Notes under the pieces: model-generated
The model's input: the letters and a program-made list of their open reading frames with translations, nothing else
The model's database searches: none
Told to the model about the DNA's origin: nothing
Program-made: the position numbers and the translations under genes
Part shown: in pieces, positions 17,156 to 25,016 of the stretch
Layout: each line of letters begins with the position of its first letter
Numbering within the stretch: the first letter of the stretch is position 1
NCBI RefSeq assembly: GCF_014267345.1
Contig: NZ_JACMYD010000002.1
Span: 216,610-280,609, forward strand
Direction of reading: 5' to 3'
Origin: Corynebacterium sp. zg-331
GTDB lineage: Bacteria; Actinomycetota; Actinomycetes; Mycobacteriales; Mycobacteriaceae
DNA length: 64,000 nucleotides

Positions 17156-18145
17156 GTGGGCACTGTCAAGCAGCCAACGTCGCCCACCCAACAACTCGAG
17201 ATCCTGAAGTCCCGTGGCATGCTCGTGGACGAGGCCCTGGCTCGGCAGTGGCTCTCCAGCGTCTCCTATTACCGGCTCTCCGGTTACTGGTACTCCTACC
17301 GCATCCTCCCTGTACCAGATGATCCGAAGCAACCGAAACGACTCGATCAATTCATTCGTGGCACAACCTTCGCTCAGGTTGCCGCTCTCTACGAGTTTGA
17401 CCGCAAGCTAAGAACCCTCATCCATGACGGGATGGAACGTATCGAGGTAGCCATGCGAACCCGCATCGGCGAACTCCTCGCCGCCAAGGGAGCACTGTCC
17501 TACAAGGACGCCTCACTTTTCCACGAAGACTTCGATCACGCATCATGGCTCCGCACCGCCCAGGGCCGCGTTGAGCGTGCTCGCAAACGCAACCACGCCA
17601 TCGCACACTACGCAGCCAACTACGACGACTACCCATTTTGGGTACTCGCCGATGTCCTCGACTTCTCCGACATCTCGCAGCTCTACGACGGCCTGCGGCT
17701 CGGTGACCAGCGCTCCATCTCCGAGAGCTACGGATTCATCGTCGACCCCGAACGATTGAACGCGAAGCAGAAGCGCAGCTACTACCATCAAGACCCACTG
17801 GCACGCTGGCTGGAGCAACTCACCGTGCTTCGAAACACCTGCGCGCATCATGGACGCGTGTGGAACCGGTACCTGACACCGGCCTCCTCCAACGCCTTCC
17901 TCACCATCGATCACCTCTCCTCACTGCCTCGCGGCCAGAGCGATCGACTCTACGGGGCACTACTCGTGATGGCCTTCATGCTCAACACCATTTCCCCAGG
18001 CACGTCCTGGCCACACAAGCTCCGCCGCCTCATCGAAACGGAGTACCTTCTCTTGAGAGGCCGCTCTCTTGAAGAGATGGGCTTCCCGGAGAACTGGCAA
18101 CAGTTATCACTCTGGAACCCAGGCACAGATCAGTCCTTCATGTAG
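17156..18145 (+). CDS. Abi_2 family (AbiF/AbiD-like) HEPN protein
   Basis: 329 aa. The family start is seen in LARQWLSSVSYYRLSGYWYSYR (residues about 27-48), then FDRKLRTLIHDGMERIEVAMR and a C-terminal RNTCAHHGRVWNR, an RxxxxH-type HEPN nuclease motif near residue 227. Abi_2 proteins block phage growth, and AbiF members act as RNA-cleaving toxins related to the ancestry of Cas13. GTG 17156 follows GAGGAAG. Base composition is visibly less GC-rich than in the flanking core genes, and phage remnants and a tRNA lie upstream, so horizontal arrival is likely. All key motifs are intact and the gene appears functional. Confidence 0.85.
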   Translation: MGTVKQPTSPTQQLEILKSRGMLVDEALARQWLSSVSYYRLSGYWYSYRILPVPDDPKQPKRLDQFIRGTTFAQVAALYEFDRKLRTLIHDGMERIEVAMRTRIGELLAAKGALSYKDASLFHEDFDHASWLRTAQGRVERARKRNHAIAHYAANYDDYPFWVLADVLDFSDISQLYDGLRLGDQRSISESYGFIVDPERLNAKQKRSYYHQDPLARWLEQLTVLRNTCAHHGRVWNRYLTPASSNAFLTIDHLSSLPRGQSDRLYGALLVMAFMLNTISPGTSWPHKLRRLIETEYLLLRGRSLEEMGFPENWQQLSLWNPGTDQSFM

Positions 18146-18270
18146 AAGCCGCACTCGTAGCCGTCAGCATCGAGAGGGACTCCCTCCACCCAGGCGGGCA
18201 CGGTGGCCATGAGTTCGCAGATCTCCTCCACGTTTGACTCAGCGGTTTCGACTCACGATCACCCGGACCA
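18130..18270 (-). pseudogene. Small remnant gene overlapping the end of the abi gene
   Basis: A minus-strand frame ending at TGA 18130 reads ESNVEEICELMATVPAW and then VEGVPLDADGYECGFYMKD, which looks like true coding sequence. The frame is blocked by a stop just upstream. An ATG near 18268 opens MVRVIVSRN in another frame that would join with a one-base shift. I recognise no family; it is probably a piece of the same accessory patch. Confidence 0.35.
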
Positions 18271-18327
18271 TAGTTCCCCGCCGCAAGTTCCGCCTCGGCC
18301 ACCGTAGCGGGTATGCACCCCGAGGAA

Positions 18328-18885
18328 TCACGCACAGCGCCAGCCAACCTCCAACATTCGCAACAGTCGTTCCACAGCGTCGTCGTCCTCGCCCGCCCAC
18401 GCTATCCCCAAGACCGCGGAGTAGAGATCGCGCGCACTAATTTCGGCGTTGATGACGCCGGAGGCCTGCGCGGCACCCAGCAGACGCTCCAGCGTCCCCA
18501 AGAGATCCGCACACGTGGCCGCCAAGGGCCCCTCCCCCGTCGCAATCGCCTCGTTCATGGGCGCGCTCGCGCCTTCAAAGGAACGCGACCAGCGCACAAT
18601 AATCCGCAGCCACTCCCGCACCGCCTGCGCCGCATCGTCGATCCGGGCAAGGCGCCGCCCTTCTTGCTCCACCTGCGGCGCGCAGCCCTCCAACACCGCA
18701 CCAAAGAGCGCCTCCCTGTTCGGAAAATGCCGGTACAACGTTCCCGATCCCACGCCGGCGGCCTTGGCCACCTTGTCCATGGACACGTCGAAGCCGTGGG
18801 CCGAAAACTCATCGCGGGCCACAGCAAGGATCGCATCGCGGTTTGCCCGCGCGTCCCTGCGCGTTTTTTTGTCTGGTTGAGGCAT
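18328..18885 (-). CDS. TetR family transcriptional regulator
   Basis: 185 aa. The N-terminal helix-turn-helix is typical (DAILAVARDEFSAHGFDVSM, DKVAKAAGVGSGTLYRHFPN, residues about 17-60), with a helical ligand-binding domain after it. It is transcribed away from the flavin reductase/monooxygenase genes, and two strong palindromes lie in the 107-nt gap. It therefore probably represses both itself and that operon until an unknown ligand binds. Confidence 0.92.
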   Translation of the reverse strand: MPQPDKKTRRDARANRDAILAVARDEFSAHGFDVSMDKVAKAAGVGSGTLYRHFPNREALFGAVLEGCAPQVEQEGRRLARIDDAAQAVREWLRIIVRWSRSFEGASAPMNEAIATGEGPLAATCADLLGTLERLLGAAQASGVINAEISARDLYSAVLGIAWAGEDDDAVERLLRMLEVGWRCA

Positions 18886-18908
18886 GGGGTTTCCTTCACG
18901 CTTGAAAA

Positions 18909-18925
18909 ACGGAGAGTGTCTCCGT
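18909..18925. promoter_or_regulatory. TetR operator candidate O1 (ACGGAGA-GTG-TCTCCGT)
   Basis: Perfect palindrome with 7-bp arms and a 3-nt centre, 24 nt before the TetR start. Its core is repeated imperfectly in O2 and it matches the usual 15-17 bp size of TetR operators. Confidence 0.7.
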
Positions 18926-18932
18926 ATAGTGT

Positions 18933-18967
18933 TGCATGTAAGCGGAGAGCATCCCCGTTTACATGCA
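18933..18967. promoter_or_regulatory. TetR operator candidate O2, extended 35-bp palindrome
   Basis: A near-perfect palindrome with outer arms TGCATGTAA and TTACATGCA around a core CGGAGA-GCA-TCCCCG that resembles O1. It lies 26 nt before the flavin reductase start, within its likely promoter. Confidence 0.65.
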
Positions 18968-18992
18968 GACAGAGTAAGCCAGAGCAGGAATC

Positions 18993-19493
18993 ATGACAAC
19001 TAGCACCACGACACCGGACCTCAGCCCCGCCGCGCTGCGCCACACTTTCGGCGCTTTCCCCACCGGCATAGCCCTCATCGCCGCCAACCTAAACGGAAAG
19101 CCCACGGGAATGCTGGCAAGCTCCTTCACCACCACCTCATTGCAGCCACCGCTCGCGCACATCAGCTTCGACAAATCCTCGACCACGTGGCCCTCGCTCC
19201 GCACGGCCCCGCTAGCCGGCATCTCTATACTCAGCACCGATAACCACAGGGACATCGAGCTGCTACGCCGCCCCACGGAGCATCGCTTCGATGGAATGAC
19301 GTTGACCCATCATCCGGGCGATGCGCTCACGCTTCCGAACGCAATCGCCACCTTCCTCGTGAGCCCCCATGAGGACATCGACACGGGAGACCACATCACC
19401 CGCTTCTTTAGGATCCTTGAGCACTCCCGCCGCCCGAATGCCGAGCCCCTGGTCTTCCACAACAGCGCGATCACCGCCCTCCAGCAGGACTAA
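18993..19493 (+). CDS. Flavin reductase-like protein
   Basis: 166 aa of the FMN-binding split-barrel flavin reductase family. The N-terminus carries LRHTFGAFPTGIALIAA, and GMLASSFTTTSLQPPLAHIS is the typical flavin-binding strand. It would supply reduced FMN to the flavin-dependent monooxygenase encoded 35 nt downstream. The match to family length (about 160-170 aa) is good. Control by the divergent TetR regulator is likely from the operators in between. Confidence 0.88.
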   Translation: MTTSTTTPDLSPAALRHTFGAFPTGIALIAANLNGKPTGMLASSFTTTSLQPPLAHISFDKSSTTWPSLRTAPLAGISILSTDNHRDIELLRRPTEHRFDGMTLTHHPGDALTLPNAIATFLVSPHEDIDTGDHITRFFRILEHSRRPNAEPLVFHNSAITALQQD

Positions 19494-19528
19494 CGCCCAC
19501 TAGATCTCACGCCTCTTAAGGAGAAACA

Positions 19529-20878
19529 ATGACTTCCGAAACCCCCACGACCACCCCCAAGGGCAGCGACAAGCCCCGCATGCTCATCGGCATGCAGCTG
19601 GGCAACGGATACGGTTCGCAGGTGACCGCGTGGCGCGCCCCGCAGGTGGACGTCAACAACTACGTCAACCTAGACTCCCACGTCCGCTATGCCCGCAAGG
19701 CCGAGCGCGGAAAGTTCCACTTTCTGTTCTTCCCGGACTCGCCGAATCAAACCCAAAAGCATCCGGGCGAAGCCCCACAGATGACGCTCGACCCGCTCAT
19801 CACCATGGCCGCCATCGCCCGAGAGACCTCCCACATCGGCATGGTCACCACCGCCTCTACCTCCTGGAACGAGCCCTATAACCTGGCGCGCCAACTCAAA
19901 ACCCTCGACGTCATGTCCGGGGGTCGCATCGGATGGAATGCAGTGACGGGCTCCGACCCCATGGGAGCCGCCAATTTTGGCCAAGAGCTCAAGCCCTCAC
20001 ACGAACGCTACGAACGCCTCCACGAATTTGTCCAGATCACCCAGGCGCTCTGGGGTTCGTGGGAAAAAGATAATTGGCCGCCCAACCGCGACGCCAGCAT
20101 CTTTGCCGATCCCGACAAGATCCGCCCCATCAACCTAGGAGGCAAGCACGTGGCCTCCCGCGGACCGCTGCCCATCCCACCCTCCAAGCAGGGCCAACCC
20201 GTTATTTTCCAGGCCGGCGGATCGCCCAACGGCCTCACCGTGGCCGGCCGTTACGCCAACGTCGTCATCGGCGCGGCCTTTACCAAGGAGGACGCCAAGG
20301 CGCAGCGGATGCGCGTGCGTCAGGCCGCGGCCGACGCCGGCCGGGATCCCGACGAGATGAAGTTCGTCGCCGGGATCATGCCCACCATAGCCCCCACCAT
20401 GCGCGAGGCCCTGGATCGGCGAGGCTTCCTCGTGGAACCCACCATCCAACAGCGCGTGAGCTACCTCGGCCTCATGCTCTCGACCACGCTCACCCCGGAG
20501 GACCTTGACACCACGCTGACGAATCGACCGCTGCGCGCCAACCCCTCCGATCCCCGCTCGGGGCGCGCCCTCGAGCTCGCGCGCGAGGGGTGGACCGTGC
20601 GCGACATCCTCTACCACGGCATCATCGATTTCCATCCTTCGCCCATCGGGCCGCCCGAGGTCACCGCCGATCACATGCAGGAGTGGTTTGAGTACGGCGC
20701 GGTTGACGGTTTTTGGTTCAGCCCCGACATCTACGAGGACGGCATCGACGCCTTCGTCGACGGTGTGGTGCCGATCCTACAGCGGCGCGGCCTCTTCCAC
20801 GCCGACTACGAAGCCGATACCCTCCGCGGACATCTCGGCATCGCCGAGCAATACGGCCCGGATCCCCGCCTCCAGTAG
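19529..20878 (+). CDS. FMN-dependent monooxygenase (NtaA/SnaA/DszA family, LLM class)
   Basis: 449-aa bacterial-luciferase-like monooxygenase. Typical stretches include WRAPQVDVNNYVNLDSHVRY near residue 35, FFPDSPN, a substrate/flavin region TASTSWNEPYNLARQLKTLD and GGRIGWNAVTG. It uses FMNH2 and oxygen to oxidise small molecules such as chelators, sulfones or xenobiotics; the substrate is unknown. A strong ribosome binding site (AAGGAG) precedes the ATG. It forms a two-component system with the upstream flavin reductase. Confidence 0.9.
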   Translation: MTSETPTTTPKGSDKPRMLIGMQLGNGYGSQVTAWRAPQVDVNNYVNLDSHVRYARKAERGKFHFLFFPDSPNQTQKHPGEAPQMTLDPLITMAAIARETSHIGMVTTASTSWNEPYNLARQLKTLDVMSGGRIGWNAVTGSDPMGAANFGQELKPSHERYERLHEFVQITQALWGSWEKDNWPPNRDASIFADPDKIRPINLGGKHVASRGPLPIPPSKQGQPVIFQAGGSPNGLTVAGRYANVVIGAAFTKEDAKAQRMRVRQAAADAGRDPDEMKFVAGIMPTIAPTMREALDRRGFLVEPTIQQRVSYLGLMLSTTLTPEDLDTTLTNRPLRANPSDPRSGRALELAREGWTVRDILYHGIIDFHPSPIGPPEVTADHMQEWFEYGAVDGFWFSPDIYEDGIDAFVDGVVPILQRRGLFHADYEADTLRGHLGIAEQYGPDPRLQ

Positions 20879-20894
20879 GCGGACGCAGGAAGCT

Positions 20895-21356
20895 TCACTC
20901 GCGATCCCTCGGGGTTACTTCCGCGATACGCAGCTCCCTGGGCCGCACATCGTGCCCCTCCTCGCAGGCCAGGCGGGTATTCACCCGCGCCCCGCACCCG
21001 TCGTGGATCACGGGTCCCAGGGGCTCCTCGCACCGGTCGAGGTGCGCCAGCCCCCAGGATTGCAGGGCCAGCAGCGTGGGGAGGAGATCGACCCCGGCCG
21101 GGGTGAGGTGGTACGAGTTGCGCGCCCTCGCGCCGGGTTCCCGGTATTCCTCCGTGCGCACAAGGCCCGCGGTGCGCAGGGCCTTGAGCCTGGCGGAGAG
21201 GAGGTTCTTCGGGCAGTTCAGGCTGTGGTGAATATCGCTGAACCTGTGCAGCCCGCGGGCGATGTCGCGCAGGATCAGCAGGCTCCACTTCTCGCCGACG
21301 ATCTCCAGGGTGCGGGCGATGGGGCACGCGCTCAGCGACGGGCTCGGCATTGACAT
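20895..21356 (-). CDS. HxlR family transcriptional regulator
   Basis: 153 aa. The winged-helix core is clear: CPIARTLEIVGEKWSLLILRD, then FSDIHHSLNCPKNLLSARLK and GLVRTEEYREPGAR. The conserved N-terminal cysteine that senses redox or electrophiles in many HxlR proteins is at residue 11. ATG 21356 has GGGAG 9 nt upstream; the longer frame to 21458 would run through the promoter of the divergent gene. It is divergent from an MDR oxidoreductase, the usual partner of HxlR/QorR regulators. Confidence 0.9.
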   Translation of the reverse strand: MSMPSPSLSACPIARTLEIVGEKWSLLILRDIARGLHRFSDIHHSLNCPKNLLSARLKALRTAGLVRTEEYREPGARARNSYHLTPAGVDLLPTLLALQSWGLAHLDRCEEPLGPVIHDGCGARVNTRLACEEGHDVRPRELRIAEVTPRDRE

Positions 21357-21372
21357 CGGGTACCACTCCCTT

Positions 21373-21395
21373 CTAAGTTCATTTATTAAACTTAG
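21373..21395. promoter_or_regulatory. HxlR operator candidate CTAAGTT-N9-AACTTAG
   Basis: Perfect 7-bp arms in the 59-nt gap between the divergent HxlR and MDR genes. The right arm overlaps TAGGAT (21393-21398), a likely -10 element of the MDR gene, so binding there would block its transcription and probably that of the regulator. Confidence 0.65.
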
Positions 21396-21415
21396 GATAG
21401 CACGACGGGAGACCG

Positions 21416-22423
21416 ATGAAAGCCCTCGCACTGAAAAAGTACGGCCAGCCCCTCGCATGGATCAACGCACCCGTGCCCACCCCCGCCGACGGGGAGGTCG
21501 TGGTGCGGGTGCACGCCGCGAGCCTCAACCCGCTGGACGCCATGATCCAGCGCGGCGAGATCAAGGCGCTGTACCGGCACAAACCCAACCAGATCATGGG
21601 CAACGACCTGGCCGGGGTGATCACCGCAATAGGCGAGGGCGTCACCTCCTTTGCCATCGGGGACGAGGTCTACGCGCGCCCCGCGATCCAGAGGCTGGGG
21701 GCCTTTGCCGAATACGCCGCGCTCGGCGTGGAGGACGTGGCACCCAAGCCGCGCAACCTCACGATGGCGGAGGCCGCCTCCCTGCCACTGGTCAGCCTGA
21801 CCGCCCTCCAGGCCTTCACGGAAAAGACCCGCGTGGGCCCCGGCACCACCGTCTTTATTCAGGGCGGAGCCGGCGGGCTTGGCTCCGCGGCGATCCAGGT
21901 GGCCACCATGCTCGGGGCCACCGTCGCCACCACGGTGGGCACCAAGGACGTCGCCCTCGCCCGCACGCTGGGGGCGGACATCGTCGTCGATTACCGCACC
22001 CAGAGGTACGAGGACTTCGTGGCGGACTGTGACGTCGTCCTCGACACCCTGGGCGGGACGGAAATCGAGCGCTCCATGGGGGTGCTCAAGCCCGGCGGCA
22101 CCCTCGTCTCGGTCATCGGCAACCCCGATACCGAGCTCGCCACGCAGATCGGCAGGCCATACATGAAACCCGTCATGGCCCTGCTCAGCCGCAAGGAACG
22201 CGCCGCCGCGAAACGGCACGGGGTGAGCTATAAGTTCCTGTTCATGCGCGCCGACGGCGCGCAGCTCGGCCGCATCACGCAGGCCGTGGAAAGCGGCGCC
22301 CTCACGCCGCTGGTCGGCCGCGTCTTCCCCTTCGCGGAGCTTGCCGAGGAACTCTCCCCGCTGGGCACAAAGAAAGCTGGCCCGGGCAAGACCGTGGCGC
22401 AGATGGTGGCCCCGGGGGCCTGA
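21416..22423 (+). CDS. Zinc-independent MDR-family NADP-dependent oxidoreductase (quinone-oxidoreductase-like)
   Basis: 335 aa. GroES-like N-terminal domain (LNPLDAMIQRGEIK, MGNDLAGVI) and a Rossmann domain with FIQGGAGGLGSAAIQVA for NADP. No zinc-binding cysteine set is visible, so it belongs to the quinone/enone reductase branch that detoxifies electrophiles. GGGAGACCG precedes the ATG. Divergent expression with an HxlR regulator supports an inducible stress role. Confidence 0.88.
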   Translation: MKALALKKYGQPLAWINAPVPTPADGEVVVRVHAASLNPLDAMIQRGEIKALYRHKPNQIMGNDLAGVITAIGEGVTSFAIGDEVYARPAIQRLGAFAEYAALGVEDVAPKPRNLTMAEAASLPLVSLTALQAFTEKTRVGPGTTVFIQGGAGGLGSAAIQVATMLGATVATTVGTKDVALARTLGADIVVDYRTQRYEDFVADCDVVLDTLGGTEIERSMGVLKPGGTLVSVIGNPDTELATQIGRPYMKPVMALLSRKERAAAKRHGVSYKFLFMRADGAQLGRITQAVESGALTPLVGRVFPFAELAEELSPLGTKKAGPGKTVAQMVAPGA

Positions 22424-22426
22424 GCC

Positions 22427-23227
22427 CTACACCACCTCGCGCACGCGCCGCTGCCCCGCCGCCCACGCCCGGGCTCCGGGCAGCAGCAGGAATACCAGCA
22501 GCCCCACGAGGTAGGGCACGTAGATCAGCCCGGCGTAGGAGAAGTCCAAGGGCATGAGCCATACCCACGCCGAGAGCACCAGGAGCACCGCCGTGGAGCC
22601 CACCGCCGCCGCGTGCGCCACCGGGTTCGATCCGCGCAGGGCGATGGCCGCCACGGCCAGCCCGTGCAGGCAGTACAGGGCGGCGGCGAAGGCCATCACC
22701 GCCAGCGAGGCCACCACCCCGGCGGTGAGAACCTGGGTGCCCACCCCCACGCCGTAGACCTGGTTAAGCGCGTCCATGCCGCGCAGCTCCCGGCGCGCGG
22801 CGAGGTAGAGAAACACCATCGCCAGCAGGGAGATCAGCGCCCCGCCCAGGGCCAGCAGCGTCGCCCCGCCAACAGCCGTCGGCGCGGCCCTGAAGGCCTC
22901 CCCGAGGGTATCGGGCGGGGTGCCCACCGGTTCGTAGCGGTAGTGCACGCGGCGCGCCGGGGCCGGGGAGCCCGCGAGCTGGCGCAGGGAGGTGATGGTG
23001 AGGGGTTCGCCGTGCGGGTCGCCCAGGCGGGCGTCGTAGATTCGCCTCGTGGCCTCGTCTCCGAGGATGATCCGGGCGGTGGCAGCCTCGTCGTAGTCGG
23101 GGTCGTTGCGCTCGCCGCCATGTTCCAGGTGGGCGGCGAGCCTGGCGTCGAGCTCGGCGGCGATGTCCGCGCTGCTGGCATCCCGGCGCAGCCCCAGCGA
23201 ATCGTAGAGATTGTAGTGCTCGCTCAT
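22427..23227 (-). CDS. Membrane protein with a degenerate J-domain-like N-terminus
   Basis: 266 aa. Residues 3-70 resemble a J domain (YNLYDSLGLRRDASSADIAAEL ... ILGDEATRRIYDARL), but the HPD tripeptide that activates DnaK is absent. A linker with Pro/Arg follows, then about four hydrophobic helices in residues 120-255. It may use the J-like fold for binding rather than for chaperone stimulation. It lies on the minus strand just after the MDR gene, whose stop is 3 nt away, and 36 nt downstream of the VanW gene. No named function. Confidence 0.7.
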   Translation of the reverse strand: MSEHYNLYDSLGLRRDASSADIAAELDARLAAHLEHGGERNDPDYDEAATARIILGDEATRRIYDARLGDPHGEPLTITSLRQLAGSPAPARRVHYRYEPVGTPPDTLGEAFRAAPTAVGGATLLALGGALISLLAMVFLYLAARRELRGMDALNQVYGVGVGTQVLTAGVVASLAVMAFAAALYCLHGLAVAAIALRGSNPVAHAAAVGSTAVLLVLSAWVWLMPLDFSYAGLIYVPYLVGLLVFLLLPGARAWAAGQRRVREVV

Positions 23228-23263
23228 GGGGGAAATCCTAACAGCGCCGCGGCACGCCTCCTC

Positions 23264-24955
23264 CTACCCGCACGTGACGATGGGCTGTGGGTCGTAGACC
23301 GTGGTGGTCTCCTCCCGGCCGATCTCGCGGCCGGAGAGATCCTTGATGATGCGGGTGTCCGAGGTGGTAAAGCCCGGCGCGCCGCCCGAGGGGGAGCACG
23401 TACTGCCCGAGAGGCTGAGCCGCTGCGGGGAGGTCTGCGCCCAGCGTCCGCCATTGACCGATTCCACGTTGACGGTCTTCACACCCATGAGCTTCACGGT
23501 GACGTCGCCGCCGCCCACGGAGGTGTCGATGCGCACGGGATAGTCGGAATCGTTGCGGAACTGCAGGTCGATGGCCCCCTCGTACACGGTGGCCTCGCGC
23601 CCGGCCGGGTAGCGGGAGATGTAGTAGCTGTGCGGGGTGTGGGCGACGTCGGTCATCCCGGCGAAGTACGCGGCGTTGTAGAGGGTGGTAGCGAATTGGG
23701 AGATGCCGCCGCCCACGGCCTCGTCGGCGTGGCCGTTGAGGATGATGCCGCTTTCCACGTAACCCTGGGCCTTGCCCCGGGGCCCGGTGTAGCCGTTGAG
23801 GGAGAAGGTCTCCCCCGGCGGGACGATCGCGCCGTTGACCGCCTGGGCCACCAGGGCGATGTTCTTGCCGGAGGCCTCGGAATAGCCGCCGGTGCTAAAC
23901 TCCCCCACCACCTCGTCGAAGGTGGCGGCCTCCGCCTGCTCGGTGGTGAAGGTGGCCGGCTCGTCGATGTAGGCGACGTCGAACTGCCGCGGCTGGGTGC
24001 CCACGATGCGCTCGCGCAGCTGCTGGGTGCTCTTGTCCCAGTCGATGGTCACGCCGTCCACGTGCGGGGTAACCTGCTTGGCGTCGCCGCGAAAGGAGAT
24101 CTGCGCGTTGGCGCGCTGCCGCTCGGTGCCGGCCAGGCCCTGGGCCAGCATCGCCTGGGCGGCCTCCAGGTTCACGTCGGTGCGCAGCGCGCCGCGATCC
24201 GGGGCGAAGGTCACCACCTCGCCCATGCGCTCCACGGGCAGCACGCCCTTGACGCCGTCGCGGCCCCGGGCCACCACCGGGGCGGAGACGGCGCGGGCGG
24301 CGTCCCCCTCGGCGGCGGCGCGCGCGGCGGCATCCCTGATCTCCGGGTCCACCGTGGTGGCGGCCACCTCGATGCCCTTGGGATTGAGCCACTCCGAGGT
24401 CACGGCCTTGCGCAGCTCCTCGCGGCCGATGTTTTGCCCGCTGATCTCCGGTTCGGTCACCACCCTGCCCCCCTCGATGCGCACCGCAGCGTCGCGCGGC
24501 GCGCGGGAGAGATCGCCGCGCACCCGCTCCAGGGTGGCGGTGAACGCGGAGTCCTCCGCCCGGCTGACGATATCCACCTCGTAGGTATCGACGAAGCCGC
24601 GCACGCGGGTGATCGGGTTCAACGACTGCGCCCCGGCCGCCGCCACCGTGGCGCCCCAATCCGGAGCCACGCCGGAATCGGCGGGGATGAACTGCGTGGT
24701 GAGTTCCCCGGCGCGCACCGCCACCGGCCGCGAGGAGACCGCGCCCAGCTGCGCGTCGAGCTTCGCGGCGGCCTCCGCCTTCGTCAGCCCACCGATCTGT
24801 ACTCCCCCCACGGTCGCGCCGCGGGGAACGCTACCCTTGGAGGTGAGCACGTCCGCCGCGTAGGCCAGGATCGCCAGGGCCACCAGTACCAGGATCGCCC
24901 AGAGGGTGATCCTGAGGCCACGGCGGCTACCACGCTGGTCAGTAGACTTATTCAC
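23264..24955 (-). CDS. VanW family protein
   Basis: 563 aa. A basic N-terminus with one transmembrane helix (about residues 13-34) anchors an outward-facing protein. Two peptidoglycan-binding-4-like repeats occupy the middle (VGGVQIGGLTKAEAAAKL near residue 46 and a second copy). The VanW domain is near residues 375-480 (PPGETFSLNGYTGPR, GGGISQFATTLYNAAYFAG, SYYISRYPAGREATV). VanW proteins occur beside vancomycin resistance genes and in actinobacterial envelopes, but their activity is unknown. The cluster of envelope genes around it fits a wall role. Confidence 0.88.
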   Translation of the reverse strand: MNKSTDQRGSRRGLRITLWAILVLVALAILAYAADVLTSKGSVPRGATVGGVQIGGLTKAEAAAKLDAQLGAVSSRPVAVRAGELTTQFIPADSGVAPDWGATVAAAGAQSLNPITRVRGFVDTYEVDIVSRAEDSAFTATLERVRGDLSRAPRDAAVRIEGGRVVTEPEISGQNIGREELRKAVTSEWLNPKGIEVAATTVDPEIRDAAARAAAEGDAARAVSAPVVARGRDGVKGVLPVERMGEVVTFAPDRGALRTDVNLEAAQAMLAQGLAGTERQRANAQISFRGDAKQVTPHVDGVTIDWDKSTQQLRERIVGTQPRQFDVAYIDEPATFTTEQAEAATFDEVVGEFSTGGYSEASGKNIALVAQAVNGAIVPPGETFSLNGYTGPRGKAQGYVESGIILNGHADEAVGGGISQFATTLYNAAYFAGMTDVAHTPHSYYISRYPAGREATVYEGAIDLQFRNDSDYPVRIDTSVGGGDVTVKLMGVKTVNVESVNGGRWAQTSPQRLSLSGSTCSPSGGAPGFTTSDTRIIKDLSGREIGREETTTVYDPQPIVTCG

Positions 24956-25016
24956 GGTGCTTAAGCGTAACCACCCGCCCCCGGAAAATCACATTATCGC
25001 GGGGCGCGCGGCGGGG

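Noticed and set aside
16272..18330. Attachment-site duplication of the tRNA-Gly 3' end
   Set aside because: I looked for a second copy of the T-arm and acceptor sequence to about 18.4 kb and saw none, so an att pair is not claimed.
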